NCBI RefSeq assembly: GCF_000013865.1
Contig: NC_007948.1
Coordinates: 2,356,001 to 2,420,000, forward strand
Origin: Polaromonas sp. JS666
GTDB lineage: Bacteria > Pseudomonadota > Gammaproteobacteria > Burkholderiales > Burkholderiaceae_C
Reading direction: 5' to 3'
Length of the DNA stretch: 64,000 bases
Numbering within the stretch: the first letter of the stretch is position 1; each line of letters begins with the position of its first letter. The notes under the pieces are model-generated. The model saw nothing but the letters and a program-made list of their open reading frames with translations. It searched no databases and was not told the origin of the DNA. The position numbers and the translations under genes were made by a program. Shown here one piece after another: positions 1-7,993 of the stretch.

Positions 1-1940
1 ACCCCAAGCAAAGCATTTACCGCTTCCGGCGCGCCGAACCCCAGGTGTTCCGCGCCGCGCAGGCCTTTGTTGTGGAGGGCCTCGGCGGTGACCTGTTGAG
101 CTGCGACCACACCCGCCGCAATGCCGAAGCGGTGATCGACACGGTGAACGCCGCCATGGCCACGGCCCGGGCCGCCGATGGTTATGAGGGCTTTCGCGAG
201 CACACCACGGCGTCTGGCCGAATTGGCGCAGCGGGGCGGCTGCCGCCCATACCGCGGCAAAAAGACACGGATGAAGCGGCTCTGGCCGGTCCGGAATCGG
301 GCTGGCGAGACAGCCTTACGACGCCGCGCGAGTTGCCTGAGGAAACCCTGCGCACGCGCGAAGCACTGCAGGCCGCTGCATGGATTTCCGGGCAACTGGC
401 CAGCGGCCTCAAGCCGTCAGACATCATGGTGTTGTCGCGCAAGCGGGCCGGCCTGCTGCCCCTGCAGGACGAATTGCGGGCCTTGCATATTCCTGCCCAG
501 GTGGGTGAAAAAACCGACCTGATCGATTGCTGCGAGGTGCTGGACGTCGTGGCGCTGCTGGACGCGCTGGTGTCGCCGCAGCACGATCTGTCGCTGGCCC
601 GTGCCCTGCGCTCGCCGCTGTTTGGTGTGGCCGACGCCGGCCTGGTGCAGCTGGCCTTGTTGCAGCGTGAACTGCGGATGCCGTGGTATCAGGTGCTGCA
701 AAAAACAGAGCTGCTTGCGCCTGAACTGCAAGGGCCGGGCGCCGTTTTGACCCGATGGAAAGGCTGGCTGGACCAGCTGCCGCCGCATGATGCGCTGCAA
801 AGCATTTACGACGACGGCGATGTGCTGGCGCGCTTTGTGGCCGCTGCGCCGGCCGCCCAGCGCGGCACCGTGCTGGCCAATCTGCGCGCATTGCTGGGTG
901 TTGCGCTGGACCGCGACGGTGGGCGCTATGCCACGCCCTATGCCTTTGTGCGTGCGCTGAAGGCGGGCGGCACGCTGGCGCCTGCGGCCGTCAGCAACGA
1001 CGCCGTCCGGCTGCTGACCATTCACGGCGCCAAGGGCCTGGAAGCCGAAGCGGTGCTGCTGCTGGACACAGACACGCTGGAGCGCAATGCCGACAGCATG
1101 GGCGTGCTGGTCGACTGGCCCGGCGAAGCTGTCGCGCCGCATAAGTTTGTATTTCTGGTCAGCGAGAGCCGGCCACCCGCCTGCGCCGAAAAAGTGCTGG
1201 CCGACGAACTGCTGGCGCGCAAGCGTGAGGAGCTCAATGCCTTGTACGTCGCGCTGACCCGCGCGCGCCATACGCTGGTGATCTCGTCGATTGAACCGCA
1301 CCGCGAGACCAGCGAGAGCTGGTGGCAGCGGCTGTACGGACTGGTTGGCGAGTTACCGGCACCGGTGGTTGAATCGATTGGCCCAGCCGCCGCTTCCGCA
1401 GCAAAGAGCCAGATTTTCTACCTGCCTGAACTGCCCGTCTTGCCGGACACAGCGATCCACAAGGTGTTGCCAGACACGCCTGAGGACGAGGACAGTACCG
1501 TCGCCCGAGTCGGCAAGGCCATGCACCGACTGCTGGAGTGGGGCGGCCCGTTTTCCGCCCAGCAGTTGGCGGCGGTGGCGCGCGAGTTTCGCCTCAGCCC
1601 GGCGCAGGCCGCGCGCGCCGGCGGGCTGGCGGAGCGCATCCTGACGGGTGAGGGTGCCTGGGCCTGGAATCCCAATGCGGTGGCCTGGCAGGGCAACGAA
1701 ATTGATCTGGTGTACCAGGGCCAGCCCTTGCGGCTGGACAGACTGGTGCAGCGCAAGGACGCCGGCCATGAGGGCCACTGGTGGGTGCTGGACTACAAAT
1801 CGGCTGGCGCGCCGCAGTCGCAACCGGCGCTGCTGGCGCAGATGCAGACCTACCGCGCGGCGGTGCAACAGATTTACCCGGCGGCCACGGTGAAGGCCGC
1901 TTTCCTGACGGGATCGGGAGCGGTGGTGGAGCTTTCCTGA
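1..1940 (+). CDS. AddA/RecB-type ATP-dependent helicase-nuclease, 3' part (partial)
   Basis: The reading frame is open from base 3, so the gene begins left of the window. It starts inside UvrD helicase motif III (PKQSIYRFRRAEP). The later motifs follow in order: LLTIHGAKGLEAEAVLL near base 1014 and NALYVALTRARHTLV near base 1240. The C-terminal third carries a RecB-family nuclease signature: GKAMHRLLEWG near 1510, a D in NEIDLVYQG near 1700, and LDYKSAG near 1789. This order (superfamily 1 helicase, then PD-(D/E)XK nuclease) is that of AddA or RecB, which unwind and resect double-strand ends for recombination. The partner (AddB-like) is not in view and may lie upstream. AddA fits better than RecB because such single proteins are usual in beta-proteobacteria, but that choice is inference. 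The stop is TGA at 1938-1940. Confidence 0.88.
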   Translation, partial: PKQSIYRFRRAEPQVFRAAQAFVVEGLGGDLLSCDHTRRNAEAVIDTVNAAMATARAADGYEGFREHTTASGRIGAAGRLPPIPRQKDTDEAALAGPESGWRDSLTTPRELPEETLRTREALQAAAWISGQLASGLKPSDIMVLSRKRAGLLPLQDELRALHIPAQVGEKTDLIDCCEVLDVVALLDALVSPQHDLSLARALRSPLFGVADAGLVQLALLQRELRMPWYQVLQKTELLAPELQGPGAVLTRWKGWLDQLPPHDALQSIYDDGDVLARFVAAAPAAQRGTVLANLRALLGVALDRDGGRYATPYAFVRALKAGGTLAPAAVSNDAVRLLTIHGAKGLEAEAVLLLDTDTLERNADSMGVLVDWPGEAVAPHKFVFLVSESRPPACAEKVLADELLARKREELNALYVALTRARHTLVISSIEPHRETSESWWQRLYGLVGELPAPVVESIGPAAASAAKSQIFYLPELPVLPDTAIHKVLPDTPEDEDSTVARVGKAMHRLLEWGGPFSAQQLAAVAREFRLSPAQAARAGGLAERILTGEGAWAWNPNAVAWQGNEIDLVYQGQPLRLDRLVQRKDAGHEGHWWVLDYKSAGAPQSQPALLAQMQTYRAAVQQIYPAATVKAAFLTGSGAVVELS

Positions 1941-2205
1941 CCGGGCCGGCGCATTGCGCAGGTGGTGCGCGGCCAGCCTGCAATAATTGGGGTACCGTGT
2001 TGGCCGGCTGCGCGCCTGCCAGACCTGAATGGCCGGCTTTTTTACGCTGCTGATTTGTGGAAGACGCCAGCCGTCAAAAACAGCGCAACATGACATGCGT
2101 GCAGCACCCAAAAACCTCTGATACCGTGACTGCAGGTTTTGAGCCCACTTCTTGCAACGTACCCCAAACGTACCCCAACGTAGCCATTAGGCAGACGGAA
2201 TTTCC

Positions 2206-3612
2206 TTGAACGACTCGACTCTTCCTGTTAAATCGCTGCAGTCCACGCAGCACTCCCCATTGCGGGTTGCCGTCATCGGGGGCGGCCCGGCGGGCCTGAT
2301 GGCTGCGGAAGTGCTGGCCGGCGCCGGCGCTGCCGTGTCGGTCACGGTCTACGATGCCATGCCCTCGGTCGGCCGCAAGTTTTTGCTGGCTGGCAAGGGT
2401 GGCCTCAACCTCACGCATTCAGAAGAGCCGCCGGTTTTCCTGGGCCGCTACGGCGAGCGCAGCGGCGAGCTGCAGCCTTTGCTGGCGGCCTTTGGCCCGA
2501 CCCAACTGCGGGTCTGGGCCGGGGCATTGGGTGTGGAAACCTTTGTCGGCAGTTCGGGCCGGGTGTTCCCCAAGGACATGAAGGCCGCGCCGCTGCTGCG
2601 CGCATGGCTGCATCGCCTGCGTGGCGCGGGCGTGCAATTTTCCATGCGGCATCGCTGGCTGGGCTGGACCGACGACAGCGAGCCCAAGGGGGCTTTGAAA
2701 TTCTCAACACCCTCCAGTGAAATGCAGGTACAGGCCGACGCCGTGGTGCTGGCGCTGGGTGGCGCCAGCTGGGCGCGTCTGGGATCGGATGGCGCATGGG
2801 TGCCGATATTGGCGGAGCGCGGCATCGCGATCGCGCCCCTGAAGCCGTCCAATTGTGGTTTCGATGTCTTTGCCCCGCTGGCTGCCCTGGCGGCGCCGGG
2901 CATGCTGGGGTCGGGCGAGAGCCGCCGTGAGTTCCTGAAAGAACTGATTGGTCAGGCACCCCCACCCCGCGTGGGCTGGACTGAGCATTTCACCAGCCGC
3001 TTCGCCGGTCAACCCTTCAAGTCGGTTGCCATCCACTTCACGGATTCACGCGGCCGCACTTTTCACCGGAAGGGGGAGTTCGTGGCGACCGCAACGGGCG
3101 TCGAGGGCAGTCTCATCTATGCCGTCTCAAGCCTGCTGCGCGATGAGATTGCCATGCATGCCAGTGCCACCTTCACGCTCGATCTGCTGCCGGACAAGTC
3201 GCCCGAGCAGGTCCTGGTTGAGGTGCGGCACCCGCGCGGCTCACGCTCGCTTTCCAGCCATCTGAAAAGCCGCCTGAACCTTGATGGCATCAAGGCCGCC
3301 ATTCTTTATGAATTGCTGGGCAAGGACGCCATCAACGACCCCATCCAGCTTGCCCACGCCATCAAGGCCTTGCCGGTGACGCTGCTGGCTCCCCGGCCGA
3401 TCGATGAGGCCATCAGCAGCGCTGGTGGCGTGCCCTTCGAGGCGATGGATGCGCACATGCAACTTCGAGCATCAAAAGGTACAGCCCAGCCCGTGTTTTG
3501 TGCCGGCGAAATGCTTGATTGGGAGGCGCCCACGGGTGGCTACCTGCTCACCGCCTGTTTTGCCAGCGGGCATGCTGCCGGCCAAGGTGTCATCAATTAT
3601 TTTGGCCTTTAG
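2206..3612 (+). CDS. HI0933/BaiN-family FAD-dependent oxidoreductase
   Basis: This 468-residue protein opens with an FAD-binding GGGPAGLMAAE motif near residue 26. It then has the family hallmark GRKFLLAGKGGLNLTHSEE, a second block GGASWARLGSDGAW, and a C-terminal CAGEMLDWEAPTGGYLL motif that closes over the flavin. Together these define the HI0933-like (TIGR03862/COG2081) flavoprotein family. The substrate is not known for most members; some reduce unsaturated steroids or related compounds. The start is a TTG, chosen because the dinucleotide-binding beta strand follows shortly after and no ATG lies between it and GGGPAG. The gene stands alone, with no obvious operon partner. Confidence 0.85.
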   Translation: MNDSTLPVKSLQSTQHSPLRVAVIGGGPAGLMAAEVLAGAGAAVSVTVYDAMPSVGRKFLLAGKGGLNLTHSEEPPVFLGRYGERSGELQPLLAAFGPTQLRVWAGALGVETFVGSSGRVFPKDMKAAPLLRAWLHRLRGAGVQFSMRHRWLGWTDDSEPKGALKFSTPSSEMQVQADAVVLALGGASWARLGSDGAWVPILAERGIAIAPLKPSNCGFDVFAPLAALAAPGMLGSGESRREFLKELIGQAPPPRVGWTEHFTSRFAGQPFKSVAIHFTDSRGRTFHRKGEFVATATGVEGSLIYAVSSLLRDEIAMHASATFTLDLLPDKSPEQVLVEVRHPRGSRSLSSHLKSRLNLDGIKAAILYELLGKDAINDPIQLAHAIKALPVTLLAPRPIDEAISSAGGVPFEAMDAHMQLRASKGTAQPVFCAGEMLDWEAPTGGYLLTACFASGHAAGQGVINYFGL

Positions 3613-3703
3613 TTCAAGCGGGACGGGTGGAAGAAGTGATTGATTTGGCAGAAAAATTTGACTGAAAATATTTTCAGCCGGCATTTGTAAAAAAGGGAAA
3701 ACC

Positions 3704-3985
3704 ATGATCGTGCGTTTCAACATCGATCCGATTCAGCAGGACCAGTACGAATACCGCGTGACCTACGAAGGTGAGGATTTGTACGGCGACTCCGGCCTGG
3801 ACAGCATGGAGGCCTGCATAGTCGCTGCCACCGAAGGCCTGGGACAGGATGCGATTGCGGCGGAAGTGGCTTACAAGGGCATCATCAGCGGCACCTATGC
3901 ATTGGCGTCGCTGGCGCTGGTGTCTGCGCAGATTGCGGAGCATGCGCTGCAGACGACGGAGGCGATTGAAGAGGCCGGCAAGTAG
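3704..3985 (+). CDS. conserved small protein of unknown function, 93 aa
   Basis: I do not recognise the family. The protein is acidic and soluble-looking, with an N-terminal half rich in Asp, Glu and Tyr (IDPIQQDQYEYRVTYEGED) and an Ala-rich helical C-terminal half. No membrane segment, signal peptide or Cys motif is visible. The ATG is preceded by a purine-rich stretch (aaaaagggaaaacc) that can act as ribosome binding site. Its codon use resembles neighbouring genes, so I take it as a real gene. It lies between the flavoprotein gene and the 4.5S RNA gene, facing the latter. Confidence 0.65.
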   Translation: MIVRFNIDPIQQDQYEYRVTYEGEDLYGDSGLDSMEACIVAATEGLGQDAIAAEVAYKGIISGTYALASLALVSAQIAEHALQTTEAIEEAGK

Positions 3986-4022
3986 CTGTGGCGCGCTCTC
4001 CTGCTATGGCCTGTTTGAATAA

Positions 4023-4122
4023 GGTGACGAGCCTTGACCCCGGCACTGACTCCACAGTTAGGGCTGCTTGGTTCCCCACCTGACCCGGTTGGCCGCTTTG
4101 TCATGCGGGAAGGCCCGTCACC
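4023..4122 (-). ncRNA. ffs: 4.5S signal recognition particle RNA
   Basis: On the minus strand the segment folds into one long hairpin, as expected for bacterial small SRP RNA. The ends pair over 13 bp: GGTGACGGGCCTT at the 5' end with AAGGCTCGTCACC at the 3' end, with one G-U pair. The apical part shows the conserved SRP domain IV: TCAGG on the 5' side, a GGAA tetraloop closed by GG/CC, then CCAAGCAGCC on the 3' side, where Ffh binds. The closing pairs are swapped relative to E. coli (CC/GG), a compensatory change that supports a functional fold. A TACAAT -10 box sits just upstream on the minus strand (4127-4132). The RNA is divergent from dnaX. No other gene lies in 3986-4358. Confidence 0.9.
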
Positions 4123-4358
4123 GGTGATTGTAAAGGAGAAGGGACTCACCTTGCTGCGTGTTGTAGGCTGCGGTACCCATAAAACTGTCTTTCACCTCCC
4201 GTTTACGCAAAGACCCGAGGCGGCCCGCAAAAATGGCCTCAGGTGTCGTCCTGAATTAAAAAACTATCTGCCAAGCCATCGGGGCAAGGGCTGATGCCTG
4301 ATGCGCGCCGCCTCGGCAGTGTCTACCGCCTCGTTCCGCGTCAAATTAGAATGGGTGA

Positions 4359-6191
4359 ATGTCCTATCTAGTTCTTGCCCGCAAATACCGTCCCCGAAAT
4401 TTCTCTGAAATGGTGGGTCAGTCGCATGTGGTGCAGGCACTTGGCAATGCGCTGAGCACGCGGCGCTTGCACCATGCCTATCTCTTCACCGGCACGCGGG
4501 GCGTCGGCAAGACCACCGTGTCGCGCATTCTCGCCAAGTCGCTCAATTGCACGGGTGTCGATGGGCAGGGCGACATTACCGCCGAGCCCTGCGGCGTTTG
4601 CCAGGCATGCATCGACATCGACAGTGGCCGCTTCGTCGACTACACCGAGCTCGATGCAGCATCCAACCGCGGGGTGGATGAAATTGCGCAGTTGCTGGAG
4701 CAGGCGGTTTACAAGCCGGTGGTGGGCCGCTTCAAGGTCTTCATGATCGACGAGGTTCACATGCTGACGAACACGGCGTTCAACGCCATGCTCAAGACGC
4801 TGGAGGAACCGCCCGAGTACCTCAAATTTGTGCTCGCCACGACCGATCCGCAGAAGGTCCCCGCCACCGTGCTGTCGCGCTGCCTACAGTTCAACCTGCG
4901 CCCCATGGCGCCTGAGACGGTGCTGGAACACCTGGCCCAGGTGCTGGGCACCGAAAATGTGCCGGCCGAACCACAGGCCTTGCGTCTGCTGGCACGTGCG
5001 GCCCGAGGCTCCATGCGCGATGCGCTGTCGCTGACCGACCAGGCCATTGCCTTTGGTTCGGGCCAGTTGCTGGAGGCCAGCGTGCGCACCATGCTGGGCA
5101 GCGTGGACCGCAGTTATGTGTTTCGCCTGCTGGATGCGCTGGCGCGCGGCGACGGCAAAACCGTGGTGGAAACCTCCGAAGCCTTGCGACTCAATGGCCT
5201 GAGCGCCGCTTCCACGCTCGAAGAGATGACGGCCGTGCTGCAGCGCATGGCGGTGCTGCAGGCTGTGCCGGACAGGGGGGGCGTTGATGATGCCGACCCC
5301 GAAATCGCCGAGACGGCCCGGCTGGCCCAGACCTTGCCGGCCGACGAAACCCAGTTGCTCTACAGCCTGTGCCTGCATGGCCGCGGCGAGCTGGGTCTGG
5401 CGCCCGACGAATATGCGGGCCTCACCATGGTGCTATTGCGCTTGCTGGCGTTCAAGCCTTCGTCCGCCATGGTGCCAGCCGTGCAGGCCAGGTCGCCGGC
5501 CTCCTCGCTGGGGAGCGCCGCCGAGCCCGCAAAAAAGCCGCAGCCTGAGTCGGCCATTGCCGGCGCGCGTGCGGTTCCTGAACCGGCGGCGACGGCATCG
5601 GTAGCCCAGCCGGTGCCTGTCGCTGTGCCGGAACGCTCCTCAAGCCAGAACCAGGGGAGAAAAGATGCTCCAGCCCATGTAAATGCTGAGTCTGTTGCTA
5701 TTAATTCAGAAGCACCGGTTGGGCTGCCTGGCGTGCCGGCGCCCGCACCGCGGATCTTACCGACCGCGCCCGCACCCCTGGCGACCACGCCGCTGGGCGA
5801 TGCATGGAGCCAGACCGTTAATCAGCTGGTGGTGGCCGAATTGGTTGCCGCGCTGACGCGTGAGCTGGCGCTGCAGTCAGAGCTGCGCAGTCAGGATGAG
5901 GGCATGTGGACCCTGCGCGTGGAGCGGGAGTCATTGAACCAGGCCGCCGCCCGCGAGAAATTGCAGGCTGCGTTGCAACAGGCGCTCGGCGACACGGCCA
6001 TCAGGCTGACCGTGGAAATAGGCCCCGTGAGTGATACCCCGGCACGCCGCAATGCTGCCGCGCTGGCGGAGCGTCAGCGGGCCGCCGAAGAGATGATTCA
6101 GAACGACCCGTTTGTGCAGGACATGATTCGGGATTGGGGTGCCAGGATTGTTCCGGGCAGCATCAGGCCCCTTGCCCCCAAGCCGATATGA
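4359..6191 (+). CDS. dnaX: DNA polymerase III subunits gamma and tau
   Basis: The 610-residue product is the clamp-loader ATPase. Walker A is GTRGVGKT (residues 45-52). A zinc module uses Cys64, 78, 81 and 84. Walker B is DEVH (131-134), and the sensor/arginine-finger SRC motif is at 173-175. AAA+ domains I-III end near residue 370. A Pro/Ala-rich linker (about 370-480) leads to the tau-specific C-terminal domain that contacts polymerase and helicase. An A AAA AAG slip site at codons 391-393 can give a short gamma form of about 396 residues; it is annotated separately. The linker also contains a 17-nt repeat at 5697-5713. dnaX heads the conserved dnaX-ybaB-recR cluster. Confidence 0.96.
   Translation: MSYLVLARKYRPRNFSEMVGQSHVVQALGNALSTRRLHHAYLFTGTRGVGKTTVSRILAKSLNCTGVDGQGDITAEPCGVCQACIDIDSGRFVDYTELDAASNRGVDEIAQLLEQAVYKPVVGRFKVFMIDEVHMLTNTAFNAMLKTLEEPPEYLKFVLATTDPQKVPATVLSRCLQFNLRPMAPETVLEHLAQVLGTENVPAEPQALRLLARAARGSMRDALSLTDQAIAFGSGQLLEASVRTMLGSVDRSYVFRLLDALARGDGKTVVETSEALRLNGLSAASTLEEMTAVLQRMAVLQAVPDRGGVDDADPEIAETARLAQTLPADETQLLYSLCLHGRGELGLAPDEYAGLTMVLLRLLAFKPSSAMVPAVQARSPASSLGSAAEPAKKPQPESAIAGARAVPEPAATASVAQPVPVAVPERSSSQNQGRKDAPAHVNAESVAINSEAPVGLPGVPAPAPRILPTAPAPLATTPLGDAWSQTVNQLVVAELVAALTRELALQSELRSQDEGMWTLRVERESLNQAAAREKLQAALQQALGDTAIRLTVEIGPVSDTPARRNAAALAERQRAAEEMIQNDPFVQDMIRDWGARIVPGSIRPLAPKPI
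5531..5548 (+). promoter_or_regulatory. programmed -1 ribosomal frameshift site in dnaX
   Basis: The in-frame codons GCA AAA AAG contain the slippery heptamer A AAA AAG at 5531-5537, the same one used in E. coli dnaX. In the -1 frame translation would read GCC GCA GCC and then stop at TGA 5546-5548, only three codons later. That would give a gamma subunit of about 396 residues, ending between domain III and the tau domain. A Shine-Dalgarno-like GGGGAG lies upstream at 5510-5515. A small hairpin, CGGC-catt-GCCG, lies at 5551-5562. The spacing of both stimulators is longer than in E. coli, so efficiency is uncertain. Confidence 0.75.
5697..5713 (+). repeat. 17-nt palindromic element, copy in dnaX linker
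   Basis: GCTATTAATTCAGAAGC is a degenerate copy of the GCTATnAATTTnATAGC palindrome seen at five other places in this window. Here it is read as AINSEA within the variable tau linker, where an insertion would be tolerated. The right arm is partly decayed. Confidence 0.5.
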
Positions 6192-6231
6192 TAGCCACCC
6201 GTTGTAAAGCCGGAATTTAAAGGAAAGAACC

Positions 6232-6564
6232 ATGTTCAACAAAGGACAACTCGCAGGCCTCATGAAACAGGCGCAGGCGATGCAGGACAACCTCAAAAAA
6301 GCGCAGGAAGAACTGGCTTTTGTCGAAGTGACGGCGGACGCCGGCGCCGGCCTTGTCAAGGTCACGATGACCTGCAAGCACGACGTCAAGCGCATTGAGA
6401 TCGACCCCAGCCTGCTGGCCGATGACAAGGATATGCTCGAAGACCTGGTGGCGGCCGCTTTCAACGCGGCCGTACGCAAGGCCGAGGAAGTCAGTCAGGA
6501 AAAAATGGGCAAGTTGACAGCCGGCATGCCGGGACTGCCCGGGGGCATGAAGTTTCCATTCTGA
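6232..6564 (+). CDS. YbaB/EbfC family nucleoid-associated protein
   Basis: This 110-residue protein starts [18 protein letters not shown], the typical YbaB N-terminal helix. It continues with the family core [23 protein letters not shown] and ends in a Gly/Pro-rich tail with [10 protein letters not shown]. Family members are small DNA-binding dimers that bind the nucleoid and may assist recombination. The gene lies 40 bases after dnaX and 88 before recR, the usual order in proteobacteria, so co-transcription is likely. A purine-rich AAAGGAAAGAA site precedes the ATG. Confidence 0.93.
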   Translation: MFNKGQLAGLMKQAQAMQDNLKKAQEELAFVEVTADAGAGLVKVTMTCKHDVKRIEIDPSLLADDKDMLEDLVAAAFNAAVRKAEEVSQEKMGKLTAGMPGLPGGMKFPF

Positions 6565-6652
6565 TCGCCACCGTTCTGGCTGAGGCTGCCATTGCAGGCA
6601 TGTAGCCGGGTATTCCTGCAAACCCAACACCCACGGCGGACGCGCATTTTCA

Positions 6653-7279
6653 ATGGCTGACTCCAATGCCCTCGAAGGCCTGACCCAGGCGTTGCGCAAG
6701 CTGCCGGGGGTGGGGGTCAAGTCGGCTGCGCGCATGGCTTTTCATCTGCTGCAGCACGACAAGCCCGGCGCCCTGCAGATCGCGCGGGCCCTGGAGCATG
6801 CGGTGAACAGCGTCAGGCATTGCACCCTGTGCAACACACTGACCGAGCAGGAGGTTTGCGCCACCTGCGCCAATCCGCAACGCGACCGAAGCAAGCTGTG
6901 TGTGGTGGAAACCCCCGCGGACCAGGCAGCACTGGAGCGTACGCTGGCCTACAGGGGTCTTTACTTCGTGCTCATGGGCAAGCTCAGCCCGCTGGACGGC
7001 ATTGGCCCCAACGACATCGGCCTGCAAAAACTGTTTGACCGGGTCGTACCCCGGGACGAGCATGGCGAGCCGCTGCCGCCGGCCTCGCGTGAGGTGCAGG
7101 AGGTCATCCTGGCCACCAACTTCACCGCCGAGGGGGAGGCCACGGCGCACGTGATTGCCCAGGCGCTGAAAAGCCGCGGCGTGCAGGTAACGCGCCTGGC
7201 CCGAGGCGTTCCCGTAGGCAGTGAACTGGAATACGTGGATTTGGGCACGATTGCCCACGCGCTGGTGGACCGCCGATGA
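6653..7279 (+). CDS. recR: recombination mediator protein RecR
   Basis: RecR acts with RecO and RecF to load RecA on gapped DNA. The 208-residue product has the expected parts. An N-terminal helix-hairpin-helix reads [21 protein letters not shown] four-Cys zinc finger uses Cys57, 60, 69 and 72 (CTLC and CATC). A Toprim domain begins at [16 protein letters not shown], and the C-terminal Walker B-like stretch reads [16 protein letters not shown]. The length is usual for the family. It is the third gene of the dnaX-ybaB-recR set. Confidence 0.95.
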
Positions 7280-7320
7280 CGGCGGCGATACTTGCAGCTT
7301 AAAGCGCGGGCAGGCAAGCC

Positions 7321-7337
7321 GCTATCATTTTCATAGC
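7321..7337. repeat. 17-nt palindromic element downstream of recR
   Basis: GCTATCATTTTCATAGC is a near-perfect palindrome 41 bases after the recR stop. It sits inside a larger hairpin whose outer arms are GCAGGC and GCCTGC (about 7311-7341). It could act as a weak terminator or be a mobile palindrome. It matches the family described under findings. Confidence 0.55.
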
Positions 7338-7415
7338 CTGCGGGATGCATTGAATAAAAGCTGGGCGAAAGCCGGGAAAAAGCTGAGCCAAAAAAAACTG
7401 GACGAGGGATTCATC

Positions 7416-7829
7416 ATGACGTTTGCACGTTTCACCATTGCCTACTGGTGTGTTCTGATCGCGGCCCTGTTGCCATTGGCCTGCGCCGGACTCGCGAAGT
7501 ACGGCATGATGACGACGCCCAGACGCCAGGGTGGCTATGACAACAACAACCCGCGCGGCTGGCTGGCCCGGCAGACTGATTGGCGCGGCAGGGCCAACGC
7601 AGCACAAGCCAACACCTTTGAGGCTCTGCCCTTCTTCTTTGCGGCGGTCATCATTGCGCACCTGTTGCAGGCCGGGCAGACAAGCCTGGATATTCTGGCC
7701 CTGCTGTTCATCGTGCTGCGTATCGCCTACATCATGATGTACATCGCCGATTTGGCCCAGGCCCGCTCTGCGATCTGGGCCCTGGCGATGCTGGTCAATA
7801 TTGGAATTCTTTTTTCCGGCTATCGATGA
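7416..7829 (+). CDS. MAPEG family membrane protein
   Basis: The 137-residue product has four hydrophobic segments, a WLARQTDWRGRANAAQANTFEALPFF region with the conserved R-A-x-x-A-N-x-x-E signature, and a C-terminal ALAMLVNIGILF helix. These match bacterial MAPEG proteins, which are related to eicosanoid and glutathione enzymes; the bacterial substrate is generally unknown. I chose the ATG at 7416 because GACGAGGG precedes it and the first membrane helix follows at once. A longer upstream reading frame exists but overlaps recR and lacks family similarity. A strong terminator-like hairpin follows at 7913. Confidence 0.85.
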   Translation: MTFARFTIAYWCVLIAALLPLACAGLAKYGMMTTPRRQGGYDNNNPRGWLARQTDWRGRANAAQANTFEALPFFFAAVIIAHLLQAGQTSLDILALLFIVLRIAYIMMYIADLAQARSAIWALAMLVNIGILFSGYR

Positions 7830-7912
7830 AACCAGGCGCGTCCGGCGCGCCGGACCTGTTCTGCCGGGCCATGGGCTGGTAACCACTGGTAACCGTGAGT
7901 CGCCGTTCGGTA

Positions 7913-7946
7913 AAAACCCGCACGGGATCACCCCGATGCGGGTTTT
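7913..7946 (+). terminator. rho-independent terminator after the MAPEG gene
   Basis: AAAACCCGCA (7913-7922) pairs perfectly with TGCGGGTTTT (7937-7946) around a 14-nt loop. The T run is part of the stem, so it could work in both directions. It separates the MAPEG gene from the ABC transporter operon. Confidence 0.8.
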
Positions 7947-7993
7947 GTAACGTCCCGATATCCTTCTTTCTATATAAAAAGAGAGGATTTCGA

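Noticed and set aside
2074..2418. Minus-strand frame over the 5' end of the flavoprotein gene
   Set aside because: It resembled an integrase N terminus at first sight, but no recombinase motif follows and it overlaps a conserved gene.
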